A DNA stretch of 64,000 nt, taken from assembly GCF_009859475.1 (NCBI RefSeq), contig NZ_CP044549.1:2294001-2358000 (forward strand), written 5' to 3'. Source of the DNA: Hydrogenophaga sp. BPS33. Its GTDB lineage: Bacteria; Pseudomonadota; Gammaproteobacteria; Burkholderiales; Burkholderiaceae_C. The notes under the pieces were generated by a model that was given only the letters and a program-made list of their open reading frames with translations, ran no database searches and was not told the origin of the DNA. The position numbers and the translations under genes are program-made. Position 1 is the first letter of the stretch. The number at the start of each line of letters is the position of its first letter. Shown one piece after another: positions 32,706 to 42,506 of the stretch.

Positions 32706-33890
32706 TCAAACGGTGAGGGTGCGTCGGCCGAGGTCGACGTGGGTGGCGTTCAGGCCCTGGCGGGCGCGGTCGAAGCGCTCCAGGCGCTCGGGGTCGATCT
32801 CGATGCCCAAGCCCGGCCCATCCGGCAGTTGCAGCTCGAAATCCACGATGGGCATGCGCTCGGTCACGATGTCGTCGACCAGCAACTGCGGGCCGAACAG
32901 TTCGCAGCCGTGGTGCTGCGTGCCCAGCGTGCTGAAGACATGGGCCGATGCGGCGCTGCCCAAGGAGGTCTCCAGCATGGTGCCGCCGTACCAGCCGATG
33001 TCGGCCGCTTCGGCGATCTCGGCGACCGCGCGCGTGCGCAGGAGCCCGCCGTGTTTGGCGACCTTGAGCGAGAACACATGGCAGGCCTGCTCGCGGGCCA
33101 GCCGCATCGCGTCCTGCGGGGTGCACACGGTTTCGTCCGCCATGATGCTGGCGCGGTCACCGAGCGCCGTGGTCAGGGTCTTGAGGGCTTCGACGTTCCA
33201 CTTGGCCACCGGCTGCTCGATCAGCGTCACGCCGGCGTCGATCATGCGCGGCAGGAAGCGCCGGGCGGTGTTGCCGTCCCAGGCCTGGTTCACGTCCACG
33301 GTGAGGGTGGCGTGTCCTTCCAGGCCGCGAGCAATCTGGCTCACATGGGCCAGATCGGCCTCGGGCGCGCGCGCGCCAATCTTCATCTTGAAGATGCGGT
33401 GGCGTTTCTGCTCCAGGCGCAGATGCGCTTCTTCCAGGTCGCGCTGCACGTCGCCGCTGGCCAGCGTCCAGGCCAGCGGCAGGCTCTCGTGGCGCTTGCC
33501 GCCGAGCAGTTGCCATGCGGGTACGCCCAGGGTGCGCGCCAGTGCGTCGATCAGGGCCATTTCCACCGCGCTCTTGGCGAAGGCGTTGCCGCGGCAGCGG
33601 GTGTCCATGAGCGCCAGCGCTTGGCCCGCTCGCGTGCCGTCGGTGCCCAGCAGCGCGGGCGCCAGGTGTTCGTTGATGGCGTGGAGGATGGATTCTGGGG
33701 ACTCTTCGTTCCACGAAGGGCCGCCGATGGTGGCCGCTTCGCCAAAGCCGCTGGCGCCGTTGGAGAGCCACAGCTGCACGATGACCGGGCTTTGCTGGCT
33801 GATCGCGCCGAAGGACAGCTTGTGCGGCCGGATCGTCGCGATGTCGAGAATGCGCGCCTGGATCCGTTCGATGAAATGCGTGGCGGGCAT
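32706..33890 (-). CDS. catB: Muconate cycloisomerase
   Basis: A 394-residue enolase-superfamily enzyme that lactonises cis,cis-muconate to muconolactone. The catalytic lysine motif KMKIG and the metal ligands in VDVNQAW, the Glu of IEQP and the Asp of ADET are in order; the second lysine is in SLKVAKHGG. The N-terminus IERIQARILDIATIRPHKLS matches CatB/chloromuconate cycloisomerases. It heads the catB-catC-Bug operon and is divergent from the LysR gene at 34009. Whether it prefers plain or chlorinated muconates is not visible. Confidence 0.93.
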   Translation of the reverse strand: MPATHFIERIQARILDIATIRPHKLSFGAISQQSPVIVQLWLSNGASGFGEAATIGGPSWNEESPESILHAINEHLAPALLGTDGTRAGQALALMDTRCRGNAFAKSAVEMALIDALARTLGVPAWQLLGGKRHESLPLAWTLASGDVQRDLEEAHLRLEQKRHRIFKMKIGARAPEADLAHVSQIARGLEGHATLTVDVNQAWDGNTARRFLPRMIDAGVTLIEQPVAKWNVEALKTLTTALGDRASIMADETVCTPQDAMRLAREQACHVFSLKVAKHGGLLRTRAVAEIAEAADIGWYGGTMLETSLGSAASAHVFSTLGTQHHGCELFGPQLLVDDIVTERMPIVDFELQLPDGPGLGIEIDPERLERFDRARQGLNATHVDLGRRTLTV

Positions 33891-33975
33891 GGCGTTTGAA
33901 TCGGTCGGTGGGGTGGAGATGTGGGCAGGTTAGTGTTCGCGGCGTCTTTGATCAAATGAATAATTCGAGATATAA

Positions 33976-33994
33976 CGTTCGATATCTTCGAACG
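33976..33994. promoter_or_regulatory. LysR-type operator between catB and its regulator
   Basis: CGTTCGA, a five-base spacer (TATCT) and TCGAACG form a perfect 7-5-7 inverted repeat, 14 bases before the LysR start codon and within the 118-base gap to catB. Spacing and symmetry fit a LysR recognition site used for autoregulation and muconate-dependent activation of catB. The adjoining AT-rich stretch (33955-33975) may hold the catB promoter. Confidence 0.6.
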
Positions 33995-34008
33995 GTAGAA
34001 AGCGCCTC

Positions 34009-34911
34009 ATGGAAATTCGGCAACTGCGCTACTTTCTCGACATTGCCCGCACGGAACACCTCACCCTGTCCGCGAGCAACCTCTTCGTCACCCAGTCCAC
34101 GCTCTCGCACGGAATCCGGCAACTGGAGCAGGAGTTGGGCGTCTCCTTGTTCGATCGGGTGGGACGCGGACTGCGGCTCTCGCAGGCCGGCATGGCGTTT
34201 CGCGACCACGCGGCGCGCTCCATCAAGGAGCTCGAAGCGGGGCGCATGGCGCTCTCGGAGTTGAGTGGTTTGCAGACGGGGCGCCTGACGATCGGGGTGT
34301 TCCCGACATTTCTCAACACCTTGATGCCGGCCACGGTGGCGGCCTTCTCCGAGGCCTACCCGGGGGTGTCGGTGGAGGTGCGTGATTTGCGCGCTGGCGC
34401 GATCGAGGAACAGCTGCTCAATGGCGAGCTGGATTTCGGCATTGCCTTCCATCCGGCCGCGCACGAGGGCATTGAGGCCGAGCACCTGTTCGAGGAGCGC
34501 TTGATGCTCGTCGTCGCGCCCCGGCACCCGCTGGCGGATCGGCGCGGCATCGATTTCAAACAGCTGGCCGAACTGCCCTTGGCGCTCTTGCCACGCAACT
34601 TCGCAACGAGACGGTTGATCGACGACCACTTGCACGCGGCCGGCGTGAAGCCGCTGGTGAAAGTGGAGATCGAGTCGGTCGAAGCCTTGATCGGTGTGTG
34701 CCGGGCGAGCTCGCTGGCCAGCATCGTGCCCGAGCGCGCGGCGCTTCAGGCACCGGATCTGAAGGCCTTGGTGTTGCGCTCGCCGCAAATCGTGCGGCAG
34801 GCCGGCATTCTGTGGCGCCGGGGTTCTTCGCGCAGCGCCGCCGCGCGCGAGTTCGCGGCATTGCTGCAGCCCACCACCGCAAAGGTCAGCAGGAAGCCCA
34901 GAAAGCGGTGA
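34009..34911 (+). CDS. LysR-family regulator of the cat genes (CatR-like)
   Basis: A 300-residue LysR regulator. The HTH (residues 1-60, LTLSASNLFVTQSTLSHGIRQLE in shortened form) is standard; the effector domain covers about 90-290. Its place, divergent from catB with a palindrome between, is that of CatR/CatM, which respond to cis,cis-muconate. Its sequence is also close to CynR-type regulators, so the name catR is not certain. Its last 26 bases overlap the 3' end of the convergent catD gene. Confidence 0.85.
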   Translation: MEIRQLRYFLDIARTEHLTLSASNLFVTQSTLSHGIRQLEQELGVSLFDRVGRGLRLSQAGMAFRDHAARSIKELEAGRMALSELSGLQTGRLTIGVFPTFLNTLMPATVAAFSEAYPGVSVEVRDLRAGAIEEQLLNGELDFGIAFHPAAHEGIEAEHLFEERLMLVVAPRHPLADRRGIDFKQLAELPLALLPRNFATRRLIDDHLHAAGVKPLVKVEIESVEALIGVCRASSLASIVPERAALQAPDLKALVLRSPQIVRQAGILWRRGSSRSAAAREFAALLQPTTAKVSRKPRKR

Positions 34912-35656
34912 GCAGGGCGGCGAACGCCTCGGGCTGTTCCACCGCACTCAGGTGGGCGGCGCTCAGATGCTGGAGCCGTGCGCCCGGAATGGACTGCGCG
35001 ATGGCTTGCGACATGGCCGGTGGCGTGGCTTCGTCCAGGTCGCCCGCGATCACCAGCGTGGGGCAGGTGATGCGCGCATTGCCGGCCGCCAGATCGATGG
35101 CCGCCACCGCCTGACAGGCCGCGGCGTAGGCAGACGCATCGCTGCGCACGAGCACCTCGCGCAACTGCGCCACCAGGGCCTGCCCGCGCGCGGCGTCTTC
35201 GCGGAAGGCGGGTGTGAACCAGCGTTGCAGCGCACCTTCGGCAATGGGCGGCACGCCCTGTGCCAGCACGGTATCGACGCGGGCTTGCCACATGTCGCGA
35301 GCCGCTTGGGGGTAGTGCATGGCCGCGTTGGCGATGGCCAGGCTGCGCACGAGACCCGGGTGGCGCGCGCCCAGGGCTTGAGCGGTCATGCCGCCCATGG
35401 ACAGGCCGACGAAATGCACGGGGCCTTGGCATTCGGCTTCGATCAGCCGTGCGGCGTCGTCGGCCAGATCGCCCACCGTGAACGCGCCGCCGGATGCGGG
35501 TGAGCGCCCGTGGCCGCGGTGGTCGTAGCGCAACACGGTGAAACGCTCGCGCAGGGCTGCGGCGACGCCGTCCCACATGCTCAGGTCGCAGCCGAGTGCA
35601 TGGCTGAGAACGACGGTGGGGCCTTGGCCTTCCTGGATGAAATGAATGTGGGGCAT
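34886..35656 (-). CDS. catD: 3-Oxoadipate enol-lactonase
   Basis: A 256-residue alpha/beta hydrolase. The triad is visible: Ser in GLSMGGMTAQALG, Asp in AGDLDEATP and His in LSAAHLSAVEQ. The signature YDHRGHGRS and overall length match PcaD/CatD, which hydrolyses 3-oxoadipate enol-lactone. It completes the catB-catC chain encoded next door. The ATG at 35656 lacks a clear ribosome-binding site. It overlaps the LysR gene tail to tail by 26 bases and diverges from mrcA. Confidence 0.9.
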   Translation of the reverse strand: MPHIHFIQEGQGPTVVLSHALGCDLSMWDGVAAALRERFTVLRYDHRGHGRSPASGGAFTVGDLADDAARLIEAECQGPVHFVGLSMGGMTAQALGARHPGLVRSLAIANAAMHYPQAARDMWQARVDTVLAQGVPPIAEGALQRWFTPAFREDAARGQALVAQLREVLVRSDASAYAAACQAVAAIDLAAGNARITCPTLVIAGDLDEATPPAMSQAIAQSIPGARLQHLSAAHLSAVEQPEAFAALLTAFWASC

Positions 35657-35810
35657 GGGGAAAAATGGGAGCTGAAGTCGGGCGGTATTGTGCACATCAA
35701 CGAAAAACCATGCCCTGATAGACTCCAACGCTCTTCGGGAGAGAGAGGGGCGCCACAGGATCCGAGCGCGAACGCGCGCGTCCTGCTTTGACACGAGCCT
35801 TTTTTTTTGC

Positions 35811-38147
<2,337 letters not shown>

Positions 38148-38167
38148 CTGCCACGCCACTGTCATAT

Positions 38168-38185
38168 GGGCATTTCACAATGCCC
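38168..38185 (+). terminator. Hairpin after mrcA
   Basis: GGGCATT, a TCAC loop and AATGCCC make a 7-bp stem 20 bases after the mrcA stop, followed by only two T residues. A second 7-bp hairpin (CAGAGCC/GGCTCTG, 38235-38258) lies further on, before the end of the convergent GIY-YIG-like gene. Either could terminate mrcA transcription. Confidence 0.45.
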
Positions 38186-38281
38186 TTGCGCCCGCTGGTC
38201 CTGACGGGTGAAAAGTATCGGGGCACCAAACACGCAGAGCCGCCCAGCGCGGGCTCTGGACTTTGCGGGAATGGCTGGGCG

Positions 38282-38611
38282 TCAGGCCTGCCAGACGCCG
38301 AAGCCGGCCGAGCGCAAGTCGATGCCGACTTCGATCTCCTTGTCCACCGCGTCCTTGTATGTCATCGGGTTGAACGCCTCGTACAGATCCGGCAACAGGC
38401 GCAGGCCATAGCGGAAGACGTAGGCGTTGGCCTGGATGCCCGCCTTGTGCTTGTCGAAGCGCAGGTCTGGATCAAGCCCGGTCATGCCGACGTAGACGCA
38501 GGGCTTGCCTTCGATGTAGTCCGGGTTGTTCTTGCGGAACCTGGCTTCGTGCAGCACCTCCTTGGAGAGCTCGATCACGTAGATGTGGTGGTGGGCGCGG
38601 CGGCGGGGCAT
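38282..38611 (-). CDS. GIY-YIG-like small nuclease-fold protein
   Basis: A 109-residue protein. It begins with a basic HHHIYVIEL strand and has CVYVGMTGLDPDLRFDKHKAG (shortened), where IYVIEL and VYVGMTG stand for the GIY and YIG motifs and the Arg/His follow at family-like spacing. The usual catalytic Glu is less clear, so activity is uncertain. The start is ambiguous: ATG 38611 is used, but the frame is open to 38815 without a ribosome-binding site. It sits between mrcA (convergent) and the holin-like gene (upstream, same strand). Confidence 0.6.
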   Translation of the reverse strand: MPRRRAHHHIYVIELSKEVLHEARFRKNNPDYIEGKPCVYVGMTGLDPDLRFDKHKAGIQANAYVFRYGLRLLPDLYEAFNPMTYKDAVDKEIEVGIDLRSAGFGVWQA

Positions 38612-38732
38612 GGCGTTGGCGTCCGATAGGGCCGATGGGTTTTTCGGGTGATTGACTCGTGGCCAGGAACTCTTGCCGATCTCGCCTTGTCTTCTCGCGC
38701 TTGTTGCACGGATGCATTCGCCCATGTAAGCC

Positions 38733-39140
38733 TCAGAGCCAGACCGACCCCGGCGTCGGCCCGGTGTCGATGGTGAACTCCGGCGATCCACCCAGCAAAA
38801 ACGCGCCCAGCACAAAGCTCAGCACCGCCATGAACAGGCTGGCCCAGAACGCCGTCCAGAACCCGTTGATCTTGAAGCCTTCGACCAGCTTGGCCACCAG
38901 CAACAGCATCAGCGCGTTGATGACGAGCAGAAACAGCCCGAAGGTGAGCACCGTCAAGGGCAGGGTCAGGAACACCAGCAAGGGCCGCACGACCGCGTTG
39001 GCCAGGCCGAGCAGCAGGGCCGAGATCACCAGCGAGGACGTGCTGCTGAACTGCATGCCCTTGAAGACGTGGCTCGCCACCCAGAGCGCGAACGCGGTGA
39101 GGGCCCAGTGGAGGAGGAAGGGGGTGAGGTTGGCGAGCAT
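38733..39140 (-). CDS. Phage-holin-like (YvlD/PF04020) membrane protein
   Basis: A 135-residue protein with four membrane helices (about 7-25, 36-55, 58-83 and 92-120). The sequence LANAVVRPLLVFLTLPLTVLTFGLF (shortened) is the signature of the PF04020 family, named phage holin family 4 but found as ordinary chromosomal membrane proteins. Function is unknown. The start at 39140 is supported only by domain length. Confidence 0.85.
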   Translation of the reverse strand: MLANLTPFLLHWALTAFALWVASHVFKGMQFSSTSSLVISALLLGLANAVVRPLLVFLTLPLTVLTFGLFLLVINALMLLLVAKLVEGFKINGFWTAFWASLFMAVLSFVLGAFLLGGSPEFTIDTGPTPGSVWL

Positions 39141-39332
39141 GCGTGGTGTCGGGCAAGGAGGTGGTGTACCGAGGCATTGTGCCTCCAGGATGCTCTGGGA
39201 GCACCTCCGTGACGCAATGCCAAGAAAACGTGCTCTAGAAAGTGGAGTGCGCGCCGAACAGACGCAAGGTGCCCCGCGGCAGGCATTTCTATGCATGATG
39301 TGGCGCAGAGGAAGACAACGCAGATCCGACCC

Positions 39333-41174
39333 ATGGCCACCCTCATCCCCGCTCTTGGCAGTTGTGTGTCTCGCATGACCACGGGTGAGCGGCGGCTGGC
39401 GGAGCGGCTTGAACAGAAGCTCGAGGACGACTACCTGCTGTGGTACGACGTGCCCATCGGGCCGAAGCACACATACCCCGATTTCGTCGTTCTGCACCCG
39501 CGACGTGGGTTGCTGATTCTGGAAACGAAGGACTGGCGCCTCGAAACCGTCCAGCGTGCCACACGCCAGGCTTGGGAGATCGTGCCCGATGGGACGTTGA
39601 AGGTGGTCATGAACCCGCTCGCGCAAGCGCGGCACTGCGCCATTCAGGTCGTCAACGCGCTGGAGCGTGATCCGCAACTCATCCAGTCCAGCGGCCCCCA
39701 CCAGGGCAAACTGGCATTTCCGTGGGGCCATGGCGTGGTTTTCACGCGCATCACGCGCGCTCAGTTCGAGGCCGCAGGTCTGGCCGATGCCATCGACCCA
39801 CACCTGGTGATCTGTGCCGACGAAATGGTGGAGGCCGCGGACGCCGAGGCGTTCCAGCAACGCTTGTGGAACATGTTCCCGCACGCCTTCGGCAACAAGG
39901 CGCTCAGCCTGCCGCAAATCGACCGTGCCCGCTGGATCATGTTCCCCGAAGTGCGTGTGCCGGTGCAGGGTGCCCTGTTCGCTGCCGAAGACGATGACGC
40001 GGCCGAACTGCCCAACATCATGCGCGTGATGGACCTGCAACAAGAGCAGCTTGCACGCAGCCTGGGCGAAGGACACCGCGTCATCCATGGCGTGGCCGGT
40101 TCGGGCAAGACCATGTTGCTGGGCTACCGTGCCGAGCACCTGGCCAAGGCGCAGACGGCCGACAGCAAACCCGTTCTCATCCTCTGCTACAACGAGCCCT
40201 TGGCCAAACAACTGGCACGCGTGATGGCGCTCAAAGGCATTGCCGATCGTGTGCATGCCGTGCACTTTCACAAGTGGTGCCGCGATCAGTTGGTGGCGTA
40301 CGGGCAAGGCTTGCCGCCCCAGGGCTTGCCCAGAGAGGTCTTCTTTGACGACATGGTCCAGCGTGTCATCAACGGTGTGGATCGAAGTCAGATTCCTGGC
40401 GGCCAGTATTTGGCGGTGCTGATCGACGAAGGCCACGACTTTGCCCCCGAATGGTTCAAGCTGGTTGTGCAGATGGTGGACCCGAGCACCAACAGCCTGC
40501 TCGTGCTGTACGACGACGCGCAGAGCATCTACGATCGCAGGAAGAAGCGCGAAGGCGCAGGCACTTTCAGCTTCAAGAGCGTGGGCATTCAGGCCCAGGG
40601 CCGCACCACCATTCTCAAGATCAACTACCGCAACACCCGGCAGATTCTGGAGACGGCAAGTCGGGTCGCGGCCGATCTGTTGACGGCCGAAGACAAGGAC
40701 GACGATGGCGTTCCCCTGCTCAAACCCATGAGTTGTGGGCGCGATGGCCAGGCGCCCCTGATCATCCGCTTGCCTTCCGTGCGCGAAGAAGCGCAGCAGG
40801 TGGTGGAGCTCATGGCCAGTGCGCACCAGGAGGGCCACGCCTGGGGCGACATGGCGATTCTGTGCCGGCACTACGGCGAGATGGACGTGTGTGCGCATGC
40901 GCTGCGGCAGCGGCGCTTGCCGCACCAGGTGCGCAAAGGTTCGAGCACGCCGTTCGACCCCTCCGCCGATTGCATCAAGGTGATGACGATGCACGCCAGC
41001 AAGGGCCTGGAGTTTCCGGTGGTTGCCCTGGTGGGCGTGGGGCACATGCCCGCGCGCGGCGAAGACGAGCGGGAGGAGGCGCGGCTGTTTTATGTGGGGG
41101 CCACGCGGGCGACGCAGCGATTGATCGTGGGGGCCGGTGGCGAGGGGCGGTTCGGGGATCGGCTGGCGGGCTGA
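39333..41174 (+). CDS. NERD nuclease-domain plus UvrD-like helicase
   Basis: A 613-residue two-part protein. The N-terminal NERD domain (about 10-120) has the nuclease-type pattern PDFVVLHPRRGLLILETKDW (PD...ExK). A superfamily 1 helicase follows: Walker A GVAGSGKT near 253, Walker B LIDEGHDF, YDDAQSIYD, NYRNTRQI and the C-terminal MHASKGLEFPVVALVG. NERD-helicases are suspected to take part in DNA processing or phage defence, but their role is not settled. The ATG at 39333 gives the usual MATLIPALGSC start; ATG 39291 is an alternative. It is convergent with the HEPN gene and clustered with the MNT-HEPN pair and the P-loop ATPase. Confidence 0.85.
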   Translation: MATLIPALGSCVSRMTTGERRLAERLEQKLEDDYLLWYDVPIGPKHTYPDFVVLHPRRGLLILETKDWRLETVQRATRQAWEIVPDGTLKVVMNPLAQARHCAIQVVNALERDPQLIQSSGPHQGKLAFPWGHGVVFTRITRAQFEAAGLADAIDPHLVICADEMVEAADAEAFQQRLWNMFPHAFGNKALSLPQIDRARWIMFPEVRVPVQGALFAAEDDDAAELPNIMRVMDLQQEQLARSLGEGHRVIHGVAGSGKTMLLGYRAEHLAKAQTADSKPVLILCYNEPLAKQLARVMALKGIADRVHAVHFHKWCRDQLVAYGQGLPPQGLPREVFFDDMVQRVINGVDRSQIPGGQYLAVLIDEGHDFAPEWFKLVVQMVDPSTNSLLVLYDDAQSIYDRRKKREGAGTFSFKSVGIQAQGRTTILKINYRNTRQILETASRVAADLLTAEDKDDDGVPLLKPMSCGRDGQAPLIIRLPSVREEAQQVVELMASAHQEGHAWGDMAILCRHYGEMDVCAHALRQRRLPHQVRKGSSTPFDPSADCIKVMTMHASKGLEFPVVALVGVGHMPARGEDEREEARLFYVGATRATQRLIVGAGGEGRFGDRLAG

Positions 41175-41227
41175 CTGCGCGCTCGTTGCCACCGAGCAAG
41201 CAATGGTTGGAGGCTTCTGCGGGGCAT

Positions 41228-41635
41228 CTATACCTGCATTGCCTTCGCCACAGATGCCGTCGCCGTGATGAGATCGTTGACAAGACGTTCATCAATTTCC
41301 AGAAGACCTTCGTATTCCCCGAGGTTGCGCTTGTTGTGGCACATATCCAGCACACGCCACACCTGCGCACCCAGGCCCAGTGTGTGAGGCAGCACCTGAA
41401 AGACGATGTAGCGATTGCTTGCTCGGAAGCCTTTTCTTCGCAACGCAGCCAGGCACAGGGCATGCGCGGCGTTGTAAGCCAGATCGAACCGACTTTCCAG
41501 TGCGAGCGCTGCGTTGCGAGCGTCCGCAAGGCGAGCCAATCCCGTGCGAAGCAGACCGGCGATCTCATTGGCGTCTGGGGGTTCTGCTTTCAAGGCTTTC
41601 CCAGGGCCACTGAGATTCTCAAGTGCCTTTGTCAT
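41228..41635 (-). CDS. HEPN-like protein, probable toxin of an MNT-HEPN pair
   Basis: A 135-residue all-helical protein. Its central part shows RFDLAYNAAHALCLAALRRKGF and later CHNKRNLGEYEG, the R-N-x-x-E-Y motif found in one branch of HEPN ribonuclease-like proteins. It overlaps the end of the nucleotidyltransferase gene by 17 bases, the normal arrangement of MNT-HEPN toxin-antitoxin systems, in which the MNT protein neutralises the HEPN toxin (in some cases by AMPylating it). The canonical R-x4-6-H motif is not seen, so RNase activity is uncertain. Confidence 0.7.
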   Translation of the reverse strand: MTKALENLSGPGKALKAEPPDANEIAGLLRTGLARLADARNAALALESRFDLAYNAAHALCLAALRRKGFRASNRYIVFQVLPHTLGLGAQVWRVLDMCHNKRNLGEYEGLLEIDERLVNDLITATASVAKAMQV

Positions 41636-42236
41636 GGTCTTGTTTCTTTGCTTCGATCAGCCATATCTTGGGCTGCTCCATGACCCGTGTGACGAAGGCG
41701 TTGTCCTCTGCCACCCGCCGTTCAAATTCCTCTGGTGTGTAGATCGTGGGATTCACCGAGCGAGCGAGCGTGGACTGGGCGCCTTCCAACGTGGCGAACA
41801 CATCGCCGTAGCCCAGAGACGGACTCACGATCATCAAGTCCACGTCGCTGCTCGCGGTGTCCTCCTGTCGAGCCATGGAGCCGTACACGAACGCTTGCCG
41901 AATCTGAGGGGCTATGGGCATCAGCGCGGAATGCAACACATCGGCCAAACCCATGGTCTTGAGTACCAGTCCACGTATCTCGGTGTACACGGCTGAGTCC
42001 GGGTTGGCTTGATAGTGTTTCTGGTTGCCTTGCTTGCGCGACGTGATCAGCCCGGCATCACACAGACCTGCGAGTTCGCGCTGCACGGCTCCCTTGCCAG
42101 ACTGGGCCAGGTCGATCAACTCGTTGGCGTAGTAGCTGCGATCTGGCGTGCCGAAGAGGACAGCCAGTACCCGTTGCCGGACCTTGGGGAAAAGGGCGTC
42201 GGCGGTCTTTGATGAAATGGAAGTTTGTGATGTCAT
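41619..42236 (-). CDS. Winged-helix nucleotidyltransferase, MNT antitoxin-like
   Basis: A 205-residue two-domain protein. An N-terminal winged helix-turn-helix (about 10-80, YYANELIDLAQSGKGAVQRELAGL in shortened form) precedes a minimal nucleotidyltransferase domain with the motif GSMARQEDTASSDVDLMIV, i.e. GS(x10)DxD. HTH-MNT proteins act as antitoxin and autorepressor with a HEPN partner. The ATG at 42236 is preferred over the TTG at 42242, which falls inside the operator palindrome. It is transcribed first, and HEPN follows by overlap. Confidence 0.85.
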   Translation of the reverse strand: MTSQTSISSKTADALFPKVRQRVLAVLFGTPDRSYYANELIDLAQSGKGAVQRELAGLCDAGLITSRKQGNQKHYQANPDSAVYTEIRGLVLKTMGLADVLHSALMPIAPQIRQAFVYGSMARQEDTASSDVDLMIVSPSLGYGDVFATLEGAQSTLARSVNPTIYTPEEFERRVAEDNAFVTRVMEQPKIWLIEAKKQDHDKGT

Positions 42237-42249
42237 ACCCAAATTGGGT
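42237..42249. promoter_or_regulatory. Palindromic operator of the MNT-HEPN pair
   Basis: ACCCAA-A-TTGGGT, a 6-1-6 perfect inverted repeat, lies immediately before the antitoxin ATG. A looser copy (ACCTTTTTTGGGGGT region) follows at about 42258-42272. The antitoxin carries a winged HTH, so autorepression here is likely. Confidence 0.5.
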
Positions 42250-42506
42250 CTGATGATACCTTTTTTGGGGGTGATAAGGATCTCAACGATCCCGGCTTGG
42301 ACACGGTGCCGATAGTGAACTGGGAGTGAACCGCGAAGCAGGAGCGCGAGTCAGAGAACCAAATGCGCTTGAAATCCTAGCTCGTCGCCCAGAGCGCGCA
42401 GGCGGTGATGATTCAGCGAAGAGGGAAGGAGGTTAGGTCGGCAAGGACGCCTGTCCGGAGAGTGCATATCACGCTTCAAGTTCACTAGGTCGACGTATCG
42501 ACATTC
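42250..42506. other. Intergenic stretch between MNT-HEPN and the AT-rich ATPase
   Basis: About 257 bases without a supported gene. Apart from the weak second operator-like dyad and the probable MNT promoter at its left end, I see no hairpin with a T-tract, tRNA or recognisable gene fragment. Base composition is mixed: GC-rich at 42350-42420, then falling to the AT-rich ATPase gene from 42500. Confidence 0.4.

Noticed and set aside
35800..35808. Run of nine T residues before mrcA as a terminator
   Set aside because: No stable GC hairpin stands directly before it, and it lies just before the mrcA start codon, so it is more likely part of the leader.
42250..42506. Possible attachment site or direct repeats flanking the AT-rich ATPase
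   Set aside because: I compared the two ends by eye (about 42480-42510 and 44165-44190) and found no shared stretch long enough to support an att site, and there is no integrase or tRNA gene nearby.
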